A DNA stretch of 37,224 nt, taken from NCBI RefSeq assembly GCF_002154605.1, contig NZ_MUNE01000301.1, forward strand, positions 1 to 37,224, read 5' to 3'. The position numbers were made by a program, and so were the translations under genes. Under the pieces are notes generated by a model. It did not search any database. It was not told the DNA's origin and saw only the letters and a program-made list of their open reading frames with translations. Shown one piece after another: positions 7,410 to 15,972 of this stretch. Source of the stretch: Streptomyces milbemycinicus. Lineage in GTDB: Bacteria; Actinomycetota; Actinomycetes; Streptomycetales; Streptomycetaceae. Each line of letters opens with the position of its first letter. The first letter of the stretch is position 1.

Positions 7410-9641
7410 TCACAGGGGTGTGAACGTCCACAGCAAGTTGGTGCTGCTTCCGTAGGTCCACTGCTTGGTGACCGACCCCGATGCGACGTTGCCGCCGCCG
7501 TCGAGCACCAGGCCGGTGGTGCGGTTGGCGATCGAACAGCGGTCGCCGCCCCGGTGGGTGATCGTCCACTGCTGGTTGTTGCCACCGTTCCAGGCGGCCT
7601 GCCTGGCGGCGGAGCCGTCGGCGGTGGCGCCCCAGCCGTCGGCGACCATGCCGTTCGTGCGGTTGACCAGCTTGTAGTAGCCGCCTGGGACCTCCACCGC
7701 CTGCCACTGGAGGTTGGAGCTGCCGTCCCAGGTCCACTGCTTGAGGTTGGAACCCGAGGCGACGTTGCCGCCGCCGTCCAAAGCGAGGGCGTTGGTGACG
7801 TTGGTGACCCGGAATTGCGTCGCCGGGTTGAACTGGACCCTGAGCGAGGTGATCTGGTCGTTGTTGCCGGTGATCCGCAGGTCTGGGTTTTCGGTGGTGA
7901 AGGTCCAGGAGGTGCCGGTGAAGTTGTCCCCGGCGTAGCCGATCACCTGGTAGCCGGGGGCCGGCCGGAGGGAGGAGAGGGTGCGCGCGCCCAGTCCGGC
8001 CGCGATCAGGTCGGCCGCCGTGTAATCGCCGAGGGCGAGCACGGCGGCGTCGCCGCTGTAGTCGACCTCCTTGAAGGCAACGGCGCCGGCGAGCGGCCGC
8101 AGGCCCGGGATCGTGCCGGAGAAGGCGAGCTTGAGGACGTAGGCGCCGGCGCTGTACGGGGCTGAGGACGGCAGGGTGACCGTGAGGCCGGAAGTGTTCT
8201 GGGTCGGCGTGGGCAGGTCGATGTAAGTGCCGGCGGTGGAGCCGAGCAGCTTGACCGAGGTCAGCGACGAGATGTTGATCCGGTCCGAGTTGAGGGTCTT
8301 GATCGTCAGCGAGCTGCCGGGCCAGCCCAGGACGGTGGCGTACAGGATGTTGTCGGCCTTGTTGCAGGTGAAGCGGATGTCCTGCGCGGTGCCGGCATGC
8401 GGGGTGGTGAACGAGCCGCCACCCATCTTCGTCGGGCCCTCGCCGTACGCCGTCCAGGCGCGGGTCGCGTACACCGACTCGCCGAAGCGTTTCAGGTGGT
8501 CTCCGATGCCGAGCAGGATGTCCTTCTGTGCCTGCGGGATGGTGCCGTCGGCCATCGGCGCGATGTTCAGCAGCATGTTGCCGTTCTTGCTGACCCGGTC
8601 GATGAACGAGTGCAGCATCTGCGGGATGGTGTAGTACCCGATGCCCTGGGTGTAGCACCAACTGCTGCTGGAGATGCTGTCGTCGGTCAGCCAGTACGGG
8701 GTGGTGATGTCGGCCGGGCCGCCGCGCTCGTAGTCGAAGACCTCGCCCTTGCTGTTCATGCCGTCCTTGTACGTGGCGACGACCTCACGGCCCCAGCTGC
8801 CCGCCTGGTTGTAGTAGTACGACAGGAAGTTCAGACGCTTGGTCTCGTCGACGGCGTCCAACTTGAAGTCCTGCCACAGGATGTCGGGCTGGGCGCGGTC
8901 GATGACCTCCTTGAGTTTGTCGAACCAGAGCTGGTTCTCCGCGGCCGCCCCCAGTTGCCCGTAGAGCTTCTTGAGGCTGCTGTCCGTCTGGGCGGGGACG
9001 AATTCATAGAAGCCGTTGAAGTTGTACGCGTGGTGCATGGCCACCAGCAACTTCAGGCCCTTGGCGCGGATGGCCGTGGAGAAGAGCCGCAACAGGTCGA
9101 GACCCGGACCCTTCTTCACCGAGTTCCACTCGTTGACCTGGCTGTCCCACATGGAGAAGCCGTCATGGTGCTCGGCGACCGGGCCGGCGAACTTGGCGCC
9201 GGCATCGACGAACAGCTGCGCCCACTCATCGGGGTCGAAGTTCCCGCCGGCCGACTTCAGCTTCGGCGCGAACTTCACGACGTTGCCCGCCAGGTCCCGC
9301 GCTCCGTTGATGAAGTTGTGATAGGGCCACGCCGATGGCTGGCCGTAGGTCGCGGTGTGGTGTTGGTTGGCCCGGCTGCCGGCCTGGTACATGCTGCGCG
9401 GGTACCACTCGTTGTCAAAGGCGGGGACGCTGAAAGCGCCCCAGTGGAAGTAGATCCCGAACTTCGCGTCCCGGAACCACTCCGGGGCCGGCGGGTGCTG
9501 GTCGACCGAGTTCCAGTCGGGCGTGTACGTACTGGGCGCCGCCTGGGCGACGCCGGCGCCTGACACACCTCCACCGACGGCCGCCGCGGCCACGCAGGTG
9601 GCGTTGGCCAGGAACTGGCGCCTGTTGATCGAGCTCGGCAT
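7410..9641 (-). CDS. Tat-exported GH29 alpha-L-fucosidase with ricin-type lectin domain
   Basis: Secreted alpha-L-fucosidase (GH29, retaining), 743 aa, releasing terminal L-fucose from glycans. A twin-arginine signal (NRRQFLANA, then an Ala/Gly-rich stretch ending AQAAP) spans residues 1-36. The catalytic domain covers about 37-395, with EWFRDAKFGIYFHWG, the HHDGFSMWDS substrate-binding motif and nucleophile Asp258 in ILWQDFK. A beta-sandwich follows to about 510, then a linker region. A C-terminal beta-trefoil (about 605-743) has repeated LALDGGGNVASGS/LQW, QQW and LLW motifs of CBM13-like lectins. ATG at 9641 is chosen over GTG at 9647 because AGGG sits 8 bases before the ATG, while it abuts the GTG. 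It is divergent from the fucose catabolic operon, which would consume its product. Confidence 0.94.
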   Translation of the reverse strand: MPSSINRRQFLANATCVAAAAVGGGVSGAGVAQAAPSTYTPDWNSVDQHPPAPEWFRDAKFGIYFHWGAFSVPAFDNEWYPRSMYQAGSRANQHHTATYGQPSAWPYHNFINGARDLAGNVVKFAPKLKSAGGNFDPDEWAQLFVDAGAKFAGPVAEHHDGFSMWDSQVNEWNSVKKGPGLDLLRLFSTAIRAKGLKLLVAMHHAYNFNGFYEFVPAQTDSSLKKLYGQLGAAAENQLWFDKLKEVIDRAQPDILWQDFKLDAVDETKRLNFLSYYYNQAGSWGREVVATYKDGMNSKGEVFDYERGGPADITTPYWLTDDSISSSSWCYTQGIGYYTIPQMLHSFIDRVSKNGNMLLNIAPMADGTIPQAQKDILLGIGDHLKRFGESVYATRAWTAYGEGPTKMGGGSFTTPHAGTAQDIRFTCNKADNILYATVLGWPGSSLTIKTLNSDRINISSLTSVKLLGSTAGTYIDLPTPTQNTSGLTVTLPSSAPYSAGAYVLKLAFSGTIPGLRPLAGAVAFKEVDYSGDAAVLALGDYTAADLIAAGLGARTLSSLRPAPGYQVIGYAGDNFTGTSWTFTTENPDLRITGNNDQITSLRVQFNPATQFRVTNVTNALALDGGGNVASGSNLKQWTWDGSSNLQWQAVEVPGGYYKLVNRTNGMVADGWGATADGSAARQAAWNGGNNQQWTITHRGGDRCSIANRTTGLVLDGGGNVASGSVTKQWTYGSSTNLLWTFTPL

Positions 9642-9901
9642 GGACACATCCCTGGGGCGGAGAGGAGGGGGAATCAGGGGGACAGCAATTGGCGTGGCTG
9701 CTTGTGCCTGGAGCGTCGCTTGTTATGCACGAAGGTCGGCCATGTCCCCTGGGATGTCAACGGGCGCGCAGGGATGAAAAGCACCGCGCGACCGGTCAAT
9801 TTGAACGATTTACACCTTTAGATGCGCGTTTATGACTGTTGAAACATGGCATGTCTGGCAGCTACTTCACGGCCGATTCCCTCACGAAGGAGACAGGATT
9901 G

Positions 9902-9909
9902 ATGGGATG
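9902..9909. promoter_or_regulatory. CATCCCAT element, copy 3 (reverse orientation)
   Basis: ATGGGATG on the plus strand, with reverse-strand context AAGATGCATCCCATCAA. It lies centrally in the divergent region between GH29 and the fucose operon. A one-mismatch copy (TGGGATG) lies at 9750-9756, nearer the fucosidase start. Confidence 0.45.
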
Positions 9910-10006
9910 CATCTTGCCTCCAATCCCCCAGGCACTCACCTTGGATGCGCCCTGAACTGGCATTTTGCGAGAGACCGAGCGAGGGACTGGACAGCACTGC
10001 GGGAGC

Positions 10007-10027
10007 ATGTCTATAAAGACATCCCAT
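10007..10027. promoter_or_regulatory. inverted repeat overlapping CATCCCAT copy 4
   Basis: ATGTCT-ATAA-AGACAT is a perfect 16-base inverted repeat at 10007-10022. It runs directly into CATCCCAT at 10020-10027. A second dyad, AGATGT-N12-ACATCT, follows at 10049-10072. Both precede the ribosome binding site of the truncated lipoprotein gene at 10104, as expected for an operator/promoter region of the ancestral operon. Confidence 0.45.
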
Positions 10028-10103
10028 CTCTGCTGTGCGGCGATAGACAGATGTCGTCGAGACGAAACATCTCCCGCTACGGGACCAGCGCGAGGAAGCA
10101 TCG

Positions 10104-10214
10104 ATGAGACTCAGAACCGTCCTCTGTTCCGCCGTCGCCACCCTGTCCGCACTGGCGTTGCTCAGCACATGTGGCAGCGGCTCCACCATCACGGGCGGCA
10201 AGGTCCAGGAGTGA
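10104..10214 (+). pseudogene. truncated lipoprotein leader, probable relic of a sugar-binding protein
   Basis: A 36-residue reading frame starts at ATG 10104 behind a good GAGGAAG ribosome binding site. It begins [17 protein letters not shown], has a hydrophobic core and a lipobox LSTC followed by GSGS. It then reaches a stop at 10212 after GGKVQE. This is the standard start of a Streptomyces ABC sugar-binding lipoprotein, with the whole ligand-binding body missing. Thr directly before the Cys is atypical (Ala or Gly is usual), which also suggests decay. Its place at the head of the fucose operon suggests that a fucose importer (binding protein and permeases) once lay here and was deleted. 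It is too short to be functional unless it is a stand-alone lipopeptide. Confidence 0.6.
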
Positions 10215-10306
10215 ATCAGGCGCCCGTCGCCGCCGAACACCGCCCACCGCTCCCCCTCCGTCGCGGGGGGCCGAGTTACCACCTGCTTTTCACCGGAGTC
10301 GCTGTC

Positions 10307-11641
10307 ATGCCCTCTGCCGTGTCCCCTCCCTCGGCATCCGCCCGTATCACCGCCCTCGACGTCCTGGACGTGCGGTTCCCGACATCCGAGCATCTGGACG
10401 GGTCGGACGCGATGAACCCCGAACCCGACTACTCCGCCGCCTACGTCGTCCTGCGCACCGACGCCGGTGACGGACTGGAGGGCCACGCCCTGGCCTTCAC
10501 CACCGGACGCGGCAACGACGTGCAGGCCGCCGCCATCGCGGCCCTCGCCCCACACGTGGTCGGCCTGTCCGTGGCGGAGGTCTGCTCCGACCTGGGCGCG
10601 TTCTCCCGCTCCCTCGTGCACGATCCCCAACTCCGCTGGCTGGGACCCGAGAAGGGCGCCATCCACATGGCCACCGGCGCGGTGGTCAACGCCGCCTGGG
10701 ACCTGGCGGCCAAGCGTACGGGCAAGCCGGTGTGGCGTTTCCTCGGCGAGATGTCCCCCGAGGATCTGGTCGCGCAGGTCGACTTCCGCTGGCTCAGCGA
10801 CGCGATCACCCCCGAGGAGGCCCTGGACATCCTGCGCCGCGCCGAACCCGGACGCGGCGAGAGGATCGCCCGCCTGCTGGAACGCGGCTACCCGGCCTAC
10901 ACCACCACCCCTGGTTGGCTCGGCTACTCCGACGAGAAGCTGGCCCGCCTGGCCCGCGAGGCCGTCGCCGACGGCTTCACCCAGATCAAGCTGAAGGTGG
11001 GCGGGTCCCTGAAGGACGACGTACGGCGCATGCGCACCGCCCGCGAGACGGTCGGCGACGGTGTCCGTATCGCCGTGGACGCCAACCAGAGATGGGATGT
11101 CGCACAGGCCATCGACTGGATGCGCGCTCTGGCGCCGTCCCAGCCGTACTGGATCGAGGAACCCACCTCCCCCGACGACATCCTCGGTCACGCCGCGGTC
11201 CGCAGGGCCGTCGGCCCCATCAAGGTCGCCACCGGCGAGCACACCGCCAACCGGGTCATGTTCAAGCAGCTTCTCCAGGCCGGCGCGGTGGACATCGTGC
11301 AGATCGACGCGGCACGGGTCGGCGGGGTCAACGAGAACATCGCGATCCTGTTGCTCGCCGCGAAGTTCGGCGTACCGGTGTGCCCCCACGCCGGCGGCGT
11401 CGGTCTGTGCGAGATGGTGCAACACCTGTCGATGTTCGACTACGTCGCCGTCTCCGGCACCCTGGAGGACCGGGTCATCGAATACGTGGACCACCTCCAC
11501 GAGCACTTTGTCGACCCGGTACGCATCGCCGACGGCCACTACCTGGCGCCGGAGCTCCCCGGGCTGAGCGCGCAGATGCATCCCGAGTCCCTGAAGGAGT
11601 ACGCGTACCCCGACGGCCCCGTCTGGACCGCTCGTGTCTGA
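10307..11641 (+). CDS. L-fuconate dehydratase (enolase superfamily)
   Basis: Dehydrates L-fuconate to 2-keto-3-deoxy-L-fuconate, the third step of oxidative L-fucose breakdown, in the cytoplasm. It has 444 aa, the family length. All catalytic positions of the characterised Xanthomonas enzyme can be matched with a constant offset: Lys228 and Lys230 (QIKLKVGG), Asp258 ([10 protein letters not shown]), Glu284 ([11 protein letters not shown]), Glu311 (VATGEH) and His361 ([12 protein letters not shown]). ATG at 10307 follows GGAG by 9 bases; longer open frame upstream is non-coding in composition. It is the first intact gene of the operon and overlaps the lactonase by 8 bases. Confidence 0.95.
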   Translation: MPSAVSPPSASARITALDVLDVRFPTSEHLDGSDAMNPEPDYSAAYVVLRTDAGDGLEGHALAFTTGRGNDVQAAAIAALAPHVVGLSVAEVCSDLGAFSRSLVHDPQLRWLGPEKGAIHMATGAVVNAAWDLAAKRTGKPVWRFLGEMSPEDLVAQVDFRWLSDAITPEEALDILRRAEPGRGERIARLLERGYPAYTTTPGWLGYSDEKLARLAREAVADGFTQIKLKVGGSLKDDVRRMRTARETVGDGVRIAVDANQRWDVAQAIDWMRALAPSQPYWIEEPTSPDDILGHAAVRRAVGPIKVATGEHTANRVMFKQLLQAGAVDIVQIDAARVGGVNENIAILLLAAKFGVPVCPHAGGVGLCEMVQHLSMFDYVAVSGTLEDRVIEYVDHLHEHFVDPVRIADGHYLAPELPGLSAQMHPESLKEYAYPDGPVWTARV

Positions 11642-12536
11642 CGCCCTGGCCCTCGTCGACGCCCACCACCACGTGTGGAACCTGGACCTCCGGCCGCAGC
11701 CCTGGCTGGACGAGCCCGGGCACGAGCCGCTCCGCCGCAGCTTCAGCTCACGCGCCCTGCGCTCGGCCGCGACCCGGCCGATCGCCGGACGGCGGCTTAC
11801 GAGCACGGTGGTCGTCCAGTGCATGACGTCCGTACCCGAGACACGCGACCTCCTCGCCCTGGCCGACAGCGACCCGCTGGTCGGCGCCGTCGTCGGCTGG
11901 GCGGACCTGACGTCCCCCGCGATCGGCGACATACTCGACGAACTGCGGGCCCGGCCCGGAGGCGAGTACCTGCGGGCCCTGCGACACATCGTGCAGGACG
12001 AGTCCGATCCGGAGTGGCTGCAGCAACCGGCCGTGGAACGGGGCCTGCGGGCCGTGCAGGACAGCGGTCTCGGCTACGACGTCCTCATTCGCAGCCACCA
12101 GTTCCCCCAGGCGATCCGTCTCGCGGAAAGGCTGCCGGAGCTGCCCCTCGTCCTGAACCATGCGGGCAAGCCGCCTCTCGCACGGCGGGAACTGACCGAC
12201 TGGTCCCAGCAGTTGCGCGGACTCGCCCGGCATCCCCAGGTCCGCTGCAAGGTGTCGGGGCTTGTCACGGAGGCCGACCACGAAAAGTGGACCGTCGACG
12301 ACATCCGCCCGGTGTGGGACGTCCTGCTGTCCGCCTTCGGCCCCGACCGGCTGATGTTCGGCTCCGACTGGCCGGTCTGCGTCCTCGCCGGCGGCTGGAA
12401 CCGCTGGGCCGCCACCGTCGAGGAACTCCTGGACGGCTGCTCGGCCACCGAGATCCACGCGGTGCTCGCCGGCACCGCGACGGCCTTCTACCACCTGACG
12501 CCCGCCCCGACGAAGGAGGGGACGCCGTGCTCCTGA
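11634..12536 (+). CDS. L-fucono-lactonase, amidohydrolase family
   Basis: Amidohydrolase-2 family lactonase (COG3618 type, 300 aa) that opens L-fuconolactone to L-fuconate, the step between the fucose dehydrogenase and the dehydratase. It shows the metal-site HHH near the N-terminus ([19 protein letters not shown]), an invariant His in [19 protein letters not shown], and the distal Asp in [13 protein letters not shown] at 11634 overlaps the stop of the dehydratase, so translation is probably coupled. Substrate assignment rests on the operon partners, since the family also contains lactonases for other aldonolactones. Confidence 0.88.
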   Translation: MSDALALVDAHHHVWNLDLRPQPWLDEPGHEPLRRSFSSRALRSAATRPIAGRRLTSTVVVQCMTSVPETRDLLALADSDPLVGAVVGWADLTSPAIGDILDELRARPGGEYLRALRHIVQDESDPEWLQQPAVERGLRAVQDSGLGYDVLIRSHQFPQAIRLAERLPELPLVLNHAGKPPLARRELTDWSQQLRGLARHPQVRCKVSGLVTEADHEKWTVDDIRPVWDVLLSAFGPDRLMFGSDWPVCVLAGGWNRWAATVEELLDGCSATEIHAVLAGTATAFYHLTPAPTKEGTPCS

Positions 12537-12964
12537 CGGAACTGCTGCACCCCGCAATCCTCGAATCCCTGGCCGGAGCGGGCCACGGCGCCCGCGTCCT
12601 GCTCGCCGACGGCCACTACCCCGCCAGTACGGCCACCGGGGAGTGGGCGCGGACCGTGCACCTCAACCTGCGGCCGGGCCTGCTGGACGTCACCACCGTG
12701 CTCGATGTCCTGCTGCGGGCGATCCCCGTCGAGTCGGCTCATGTCATGGTGGGACCCGAGGGCGAACCGGAGCCGCCGGCCGTCGCCGAGTACCGCTCCC
12801 GCCTGGCGCCCGCCCCGGTGGAGGCACTGGGCCGGTTCAAGTTCTACGACGCCGCCCGCTCCCCCGACCTCGCGCTGACGATCGTCACCGCCGACATCCG
12901 TACCTACGCCAATCTGCTGCTGACCATCGGCGTCCGCGCTGAAGGGACCCTGACTCCACGATGA
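12527..12964 (+). CDS. RbsD/FucU-family sugar mutarotase
   Basis: Small (145 aa) RbsD/FucU family protein that interconverts sugar anomers. Here it probably converts L-fucose anomers, so that the dehydrogenase gets the form it uses. Diagnostic features are LLHPAILESLAGAGHGARVLLADGHYP at the N-terminus, with the catalytic-type His in AGHG and the Asp in LADGHYP, and the C-terminal IRTYANLLLTIGV that completes the neighbouring subunit's site. GTG at 12527 overlaps the end of the lactonase gene and follows AAGGAGGGG. Its stop overlaps the next start as ATGA. Confidence 0.88.
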   Translation: MLLTELLHPAILESLAGAGHGARVLLADGHYPASTATGEWARTVHLNLRPGLLDVTTVLDVLLRAIPVESAHVMVGPEGEPEPPAVAEYRSRLAPAPVEALGRFKFYDAARSPDLALTIVTADIRTYANLLLTIGVRAEGTLTPR

Positions 12965-14004
12965 CACTCGCAGTCCGCTACACGGCCGCCCGCACCCTGG
13001 TCACCGGGCCGGCCGATACCCGCTCCCCCGGCCCCGGCGAGGTGGAACTGGCCCCCGCCTACGTCGGCATCTGCGGCACCGACCTGCACATCTTCCACGG
13101 CGACATGGACGCCCGGGTCGCCGCACCCGCGGTCCTCGGACACGAGATGTCCGGCCGCGTCGTACGCGTCGGACCGGACGTGGAGGGCTGGCAGCCCGGT
13201 GACGCGGTGACCGTGATGCCGCTGCGCTGGGACGGCACCTGCCCCGCTTGCCGGACCGGCCACCAGCACATCTGCCAGAAGCTCGACTTCATCGGCATCG
13301 ACTCGCCCGGCGCGATGCAGCAGCGCTGGACAGTGCCCGCTTCGACGCTCGTACGCCTGCCGGAGTCCGTCTCACTGGACCGGGCCGCGCTCGTCGAACC
13401 CACCGCCGTCGCCGTGCACGATGTCGGCCGGGCCGAAGTCCGGGGCGGGGAGCGGGTCGTCGTGGTCGGCGGAGGGCCGGTGGGCGTGCTCATCGCGCTG
13501 GTCGCGCGCGCCGAAGGAGCCGACGTCCGCGTCGTCGAGCTGAGCGCCCATCGGCGCCGGCTCGCGGCCGACTTGGGTCTGCTCGCCTGGGACCCGGCCG
13601 CCGCCGACGTGCCCGAGCTGGTGCGGCAGTGGACCGGCGATGCGGGCGCCGATGTCGCCTTCGAGGTCTCCGGCGCGGCAGGTGGCGTGGATACGGCGGT
13701 CGATGTCCTCGGGGTGCGCGGTCGGCTGTGCCTGGTGGCCATCCACCCCCGTCCCCGCGAGGTGAACCTCCACCGCTTCTTCTGGCGCGAACTCACCCTC
13801 GTCGGCGCCCGGTTGTACGATCGCGCCGACTTCGAGAGGGCGGTCGCCCTGGTGGCGGAGGGCACGATTTCCGCGGAGCGGCTGATCAGCAGGGTCGTGC
13901 CGCTCACCGAGGCACCTGCCGCGTTCGAGGCGCTGGAGGCCGGTGGCGATGTGATGAAGATCCTCGTGGACTGCACCGACGAGACTGAAGGAGCCGTCGC
14001 ATGA
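12961..14004 (+). CDS. zinc-dependent medium-chain alcohol/sugar dehydrogenase (MDR)
   Basis: NAD(P)-dependent MDR oxidoreductase, 347 aa. Catalytic zinc ligands are Cys38 (GICGTD) and His61-Glu62 (LGHEMSG). The nucleotide-binding motif is VVGGGPVGVLIA at about 168-179. The structural zinc lobe reads DGTCPACRTGHQHIC, with Cys94, Cys97 and Cys105 but Asp in place of the first Cys. It is related to threonine/sorbitol dehydrogenases. In this operon it is a candidate for an oxidation of fucose, keto-deoxyfuconate or a later lactaldehyde-type product. The sequence does not say which. It is translationally coupled to both neighbours through ATGA overlaps at 12961 and 14001. Confidence 0.87.
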   Translation: MTLAVRYTAARTLVTGPADTRSPGPGEVELAPAYVGICGTDLHIFHGDMDARVAAPAVLGHEMSGRVVRVGPDVEGWQPGDAVTVMPLRWDGTCPACRTGHQHICQKLDFIGIDSPGAMQQRWTVPASTLVRLPESVSLDRAALVEPTAVAVHDVGRAEVRGGERVVVVGGGPVGVLIALVARAEGADVRVVELSAHRRRLAADLGLLAWDPAAADVPELVRQWTGDAGADVAFEVSGAAGGVDTAVDVLGVRGRLCLVAIHPRPREVNLHRFFWRELTLVGARLYDRADFERAVALVAEGTISAERLISRVVPLTEAPAAFEALEAGGDVMKILVDCTDETEGAVA

Positions 14005-14762
14005 GCGCGTTCGACCTGACGGGCCGACTGGCTGTCGTCACGGGAGCCCGCCGGGGCATCGGCCGGGCCATGGCCCGTGCTCTGGCCGAGGCCGGAGCGG
14101 ACGTCATCGGCGTCAGCGCCAGTCTGGAGGAGTCCGGGAGCGAGGTGGAGAAGGATGTCCTCGCCGCGGGACGCACCTTCGAGTCGATCCGCACGGACTT
14201 CGCCGACGCCGACGCCGTACGTGCTCTGGGCGCGGACCTCGCCGCACGGGCGCGTCCGGTGGACATCCTGGTCAACAACGCCGGCACCATCCGTCGCGCA
14301 CCCGCGGCCGAACACACCGACACCGACTGGGACCTGGTGCTCCAGGTGAACCTCAACGCGCAGTTCGCCCTGAGCCGGGCGGTGGGCGCGGCGATGGTGG
14401 CCCGCGGCCAGGGGAAAATCATCTTCACCGCGTCGCTGCTCAGCTTCCAGGGCGGCATCACCGTCCCCGGCTACACCGTCGCCAAGCACGGCATCGCCGG
14501 CCTGACCAAGGCCCTGGCCAACGAGTGGGCACCGCACGGCGTCAACGTCAACGCTCTCGCCCCGGGCTACATCGCGACTGACAACACCCAGGCGCTGCAG
14601 GACGATCCGGTGCGCAGCAAGGCGATCCTGGACCGCATCCCTGCCGGGCGCTGGGGCACCGCCGACGACCTCGCGGGCGCCACCGTGTTCCTGGCCTCCG
14701 ACGCGGCCGCCTATGTCCACGGCACCGTGCTTCCGGTCGACGGCGGATGGCTGGGACGGTGA
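14001..14762 (+). CDS. SDR dehydrogenase, KduD-like (probable 2-keto-3-deoxy-L-fuconate dehydrogenase)
   Basis: Short-chain dehydrogenase, 253 aa. The Rossmann motif is TGARRGIG (14-21), NNAG is at 92-95, and the catalytic set is Ser145, Tyr158 and Lys162 (YTVAK). The C-terminal half (IIFTASLLSFQGGITVPGY, GYIATDNTQAL, VLPVDGGWLGR) is strongly like KduD, 2-deoxy-D-gluconate/keto-deoxyuronate dehydrogenases. Next to fuconate dehydratase it most likely oxidises 2-keto-3-deoxy-L-fuconate to the 2,4-diketo acid, the known fourth step of the non-phosphorylated fucose route. It overlaps the MDR gene by ATGA. Confidence 0.88.
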   Translation: MSAFDLTGRLAVVTGARRGIGRAMARALAEAGADVIGVSASLEESGSEVEKDVLAAGRTFESIRTDFADADAVRALGADLAARARPVDILVNNAGTIRRAPAAEHTDTDWDLVLQVNLNAQFALSRAVGAAMVARGQGKIIFTASLLSFQGGITVPGYTVAKHGIAGLTKALANEWAPHGVNVNALAPGYIATDNTQALQDDPVRSKAILDRIPAGRWGTADDLAGATVFLASDAAAYVHGTVLPVDGGWLGR

Positions 14763-14816
14763 CCCCCGATCCGGCCTCGGCCGATATCCGCCTCGTAGTG
14801 CCTTGAGGAGCATGCT

Positions 14817-15803
14817 GTGCGAACCCGGAAAATCACGAACACCACCGTCGAAGTCACCGAACTGGGTTTCGGGGCCTCCGTCATCGGCAACCTCTACCGG
14901 GTCACACCGGCCCAGGACGCGGCAGCGGCCATCGAGGCGGCCTGGGACAGCGGCATCCGGTACTTCGACACCGCGCCGCACTACGGGCTCGGCCTCTCCG
15001 AGCAGCGCCTGGGGGCCGCCCTGCGCGATCATCCCCGCGAGCAGTACGTCGTCTCCTCCAAGGTGGGCAGGCTGCTGGTGCCCAACGAGCAGCCGCGGGG
15101 CGTCGACAGCGAGGGCTTCGTCGTCCGGGACGACCTGCGCCGCCAATGGGACTTCAGCCGGGACGGCGTGCTCCGCTCCATCGATGCCACCTTGGAGCGT
15201 ACGGGTCTGGATCGCCTCGACGTCGTCTACGTGCACGATCCCGACGCCCACTGGCGGCAGGCCGCCGAGGAAGCCCTGCCCACCCTCGCGGACCTGCGCG
15301 ACCAGGGGGTGATCGGCGCGATCGGCACCGGCATGAACCAGTCGGCCATGCTCGCCCGCTTCCTGCGCGAGACCGCGGCCGACGTGGTGATGCTGGCCGG
15401 ACGTTACACGCTCCTTGACCAGTCGGCGCTGGACGACGTGCTGCCCGCCGCGCGGGAGCACGGCAAGAGTGTGGTCGCCGTCGGCGTGTTCAACTCGGGC
15501 CTGCTTTCCCGGGATCGACCGGCGCCGGGCATGAAGTACGACTACAAGGACGCCCCGCCGGACTTGGTCGCCCGTGCCCTGGCCATCGCCGAGGTCTGCG
15601 AACGTCACGGCACGACGTTGCCCGCCGCCGCGATCGCTTTCCCCTTCAGCCACCCCAGTACCGTCAATGTCACCCTGGGAATGAGGGACCGGGAACAGGT
15701 CAGCCGCAATGTGGAACTCCACCGTCGGGGCGTGCCCGAAGGCCTCTGGGACGATCTTCGCGCCCAGGGTCTGATCAGGCCGGACGTACCCACGCCCCGG
15801 TGA
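14817..15803 (+). CDS. aldo/keto reductase, probable L-fucose (D-threo-aldose) 1-dehydrogenase
   Basis: NAD(P)-dependent AKR-family enzyme, 328 aa, of the D-threo-aldose 1-dehydrogenase type that oxidises L-fucose to L-fuconolactone and so starts the pathway. The catalytic tetrad is Asp51, Tyr56 (FDTAPHYGLGLSE), Lys82 (SSKVGR) and His140 (VYVHDPDAHW). VGVFNSGLLSRD and the late GMRDREQVSRNVEL motif are typical of this branch. GTG at 14817 is chosen because GAGGAG ends 6 bases upstream; an ATG at 14812 is out of frame. It is last in the operon, 54 bases after the SDR gene. Confidence 0.9.
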   Translation: MRTRKITNTTVEVTELGFGASVIGNLYRVTPAQDAAAAIEAAWDSGIRYFDTAPHYGLGLSEQRLGAALRDHPREQYVVSSKVGRLLVPNEQPRGVDSEGFVVRDDLRRQWDFSRDGVLRSIDATLERTGLDRLDVVYVHDPDAHWRQAAEEALPTLADLRDQGVIGAIGTGMNQSAMLARFLRETAADVVMLAGRYTLLDQSALDDVLPAAREHGKSVVAVGVFNSGLLSRDRPAPGMKYDYKDAPPDLVARALAIAEVCERHGTTLPAAAIAFPFSHPSTVNVTLGMRDREQVSRNVELHRRGVPEGLWDDLRAQGLIRPDVPTPR

Positions 15804-15860
15804 TCCTGCTGTTCACTCGGCTCCAGGGCTGAGCAGCCGCTGCCCTTGGAACCGTCGATC

Positions 15861-15899
15861 ACGGGTTCACGGCGCCGGCCCTGGCGACCGTGGACCCGT
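15861..15899 (+). terminator. hairpin terminator of the fucose operon
   Basis: Twelve-base arms 15861-15872 and 15888-15899 pair with one wobble. Inside, CGCC/GGCG adds four more pairs after a one-base bulge. It lies 58 bases after the AKR stop. There is no strong U tract, as is common in actinomycetes. Confidence 0.65.
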
Positions 15900-15972
15900 T
15901 CAGGAGTGGTCGTCGGGGTACGGCAGCCCCAGGCGCGGCAGGAGTTCGGTTTCCGTCCGCTGCCGACCACTT

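Larger units (their letters stand above)
9642..10103. promoter_or_regulatory. divergent control region between fucosidase and fucose operon
   Basis: 462 bases without a convincing gene. 9777-9850 is markedly AT-richer than the surroundings. It holds one 7/8 match (9750-9756) and two exact copies (9902-9909 reversed, 10020-10027) of CATCCCAT. It also holds two inverted repeats: ATGTCT-N4-AGACAT at 10007-10022 and AGATGT-N12-ACATCT at 10049-10072. An open frame from 9832 lacks a ribosome binding site and third-position GC bias, so it is not called. Confidence 0.6.

Noticed and set aside
9832..10107. 91-codon plus-strand frame in the divergent gap
   Set aside because: No ribosome binding site, and third codon positions lack the GC bias seen in every real gene here. 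It also overlaps the operator elements.
9830..11989. 719-aa minus-strand frame opposite fuconate dehydratase
   Set aside because: Runs through the regulatory gap and over the dehydratase and lactonase. Composition shadow only.
13059..15722. 887-aa minus-strand frame across the fucose operon
   Set aside because: Overlaps three well-supported plus-strand enzymes linked by ATGA overlaps. No start signal or recognisable domain.
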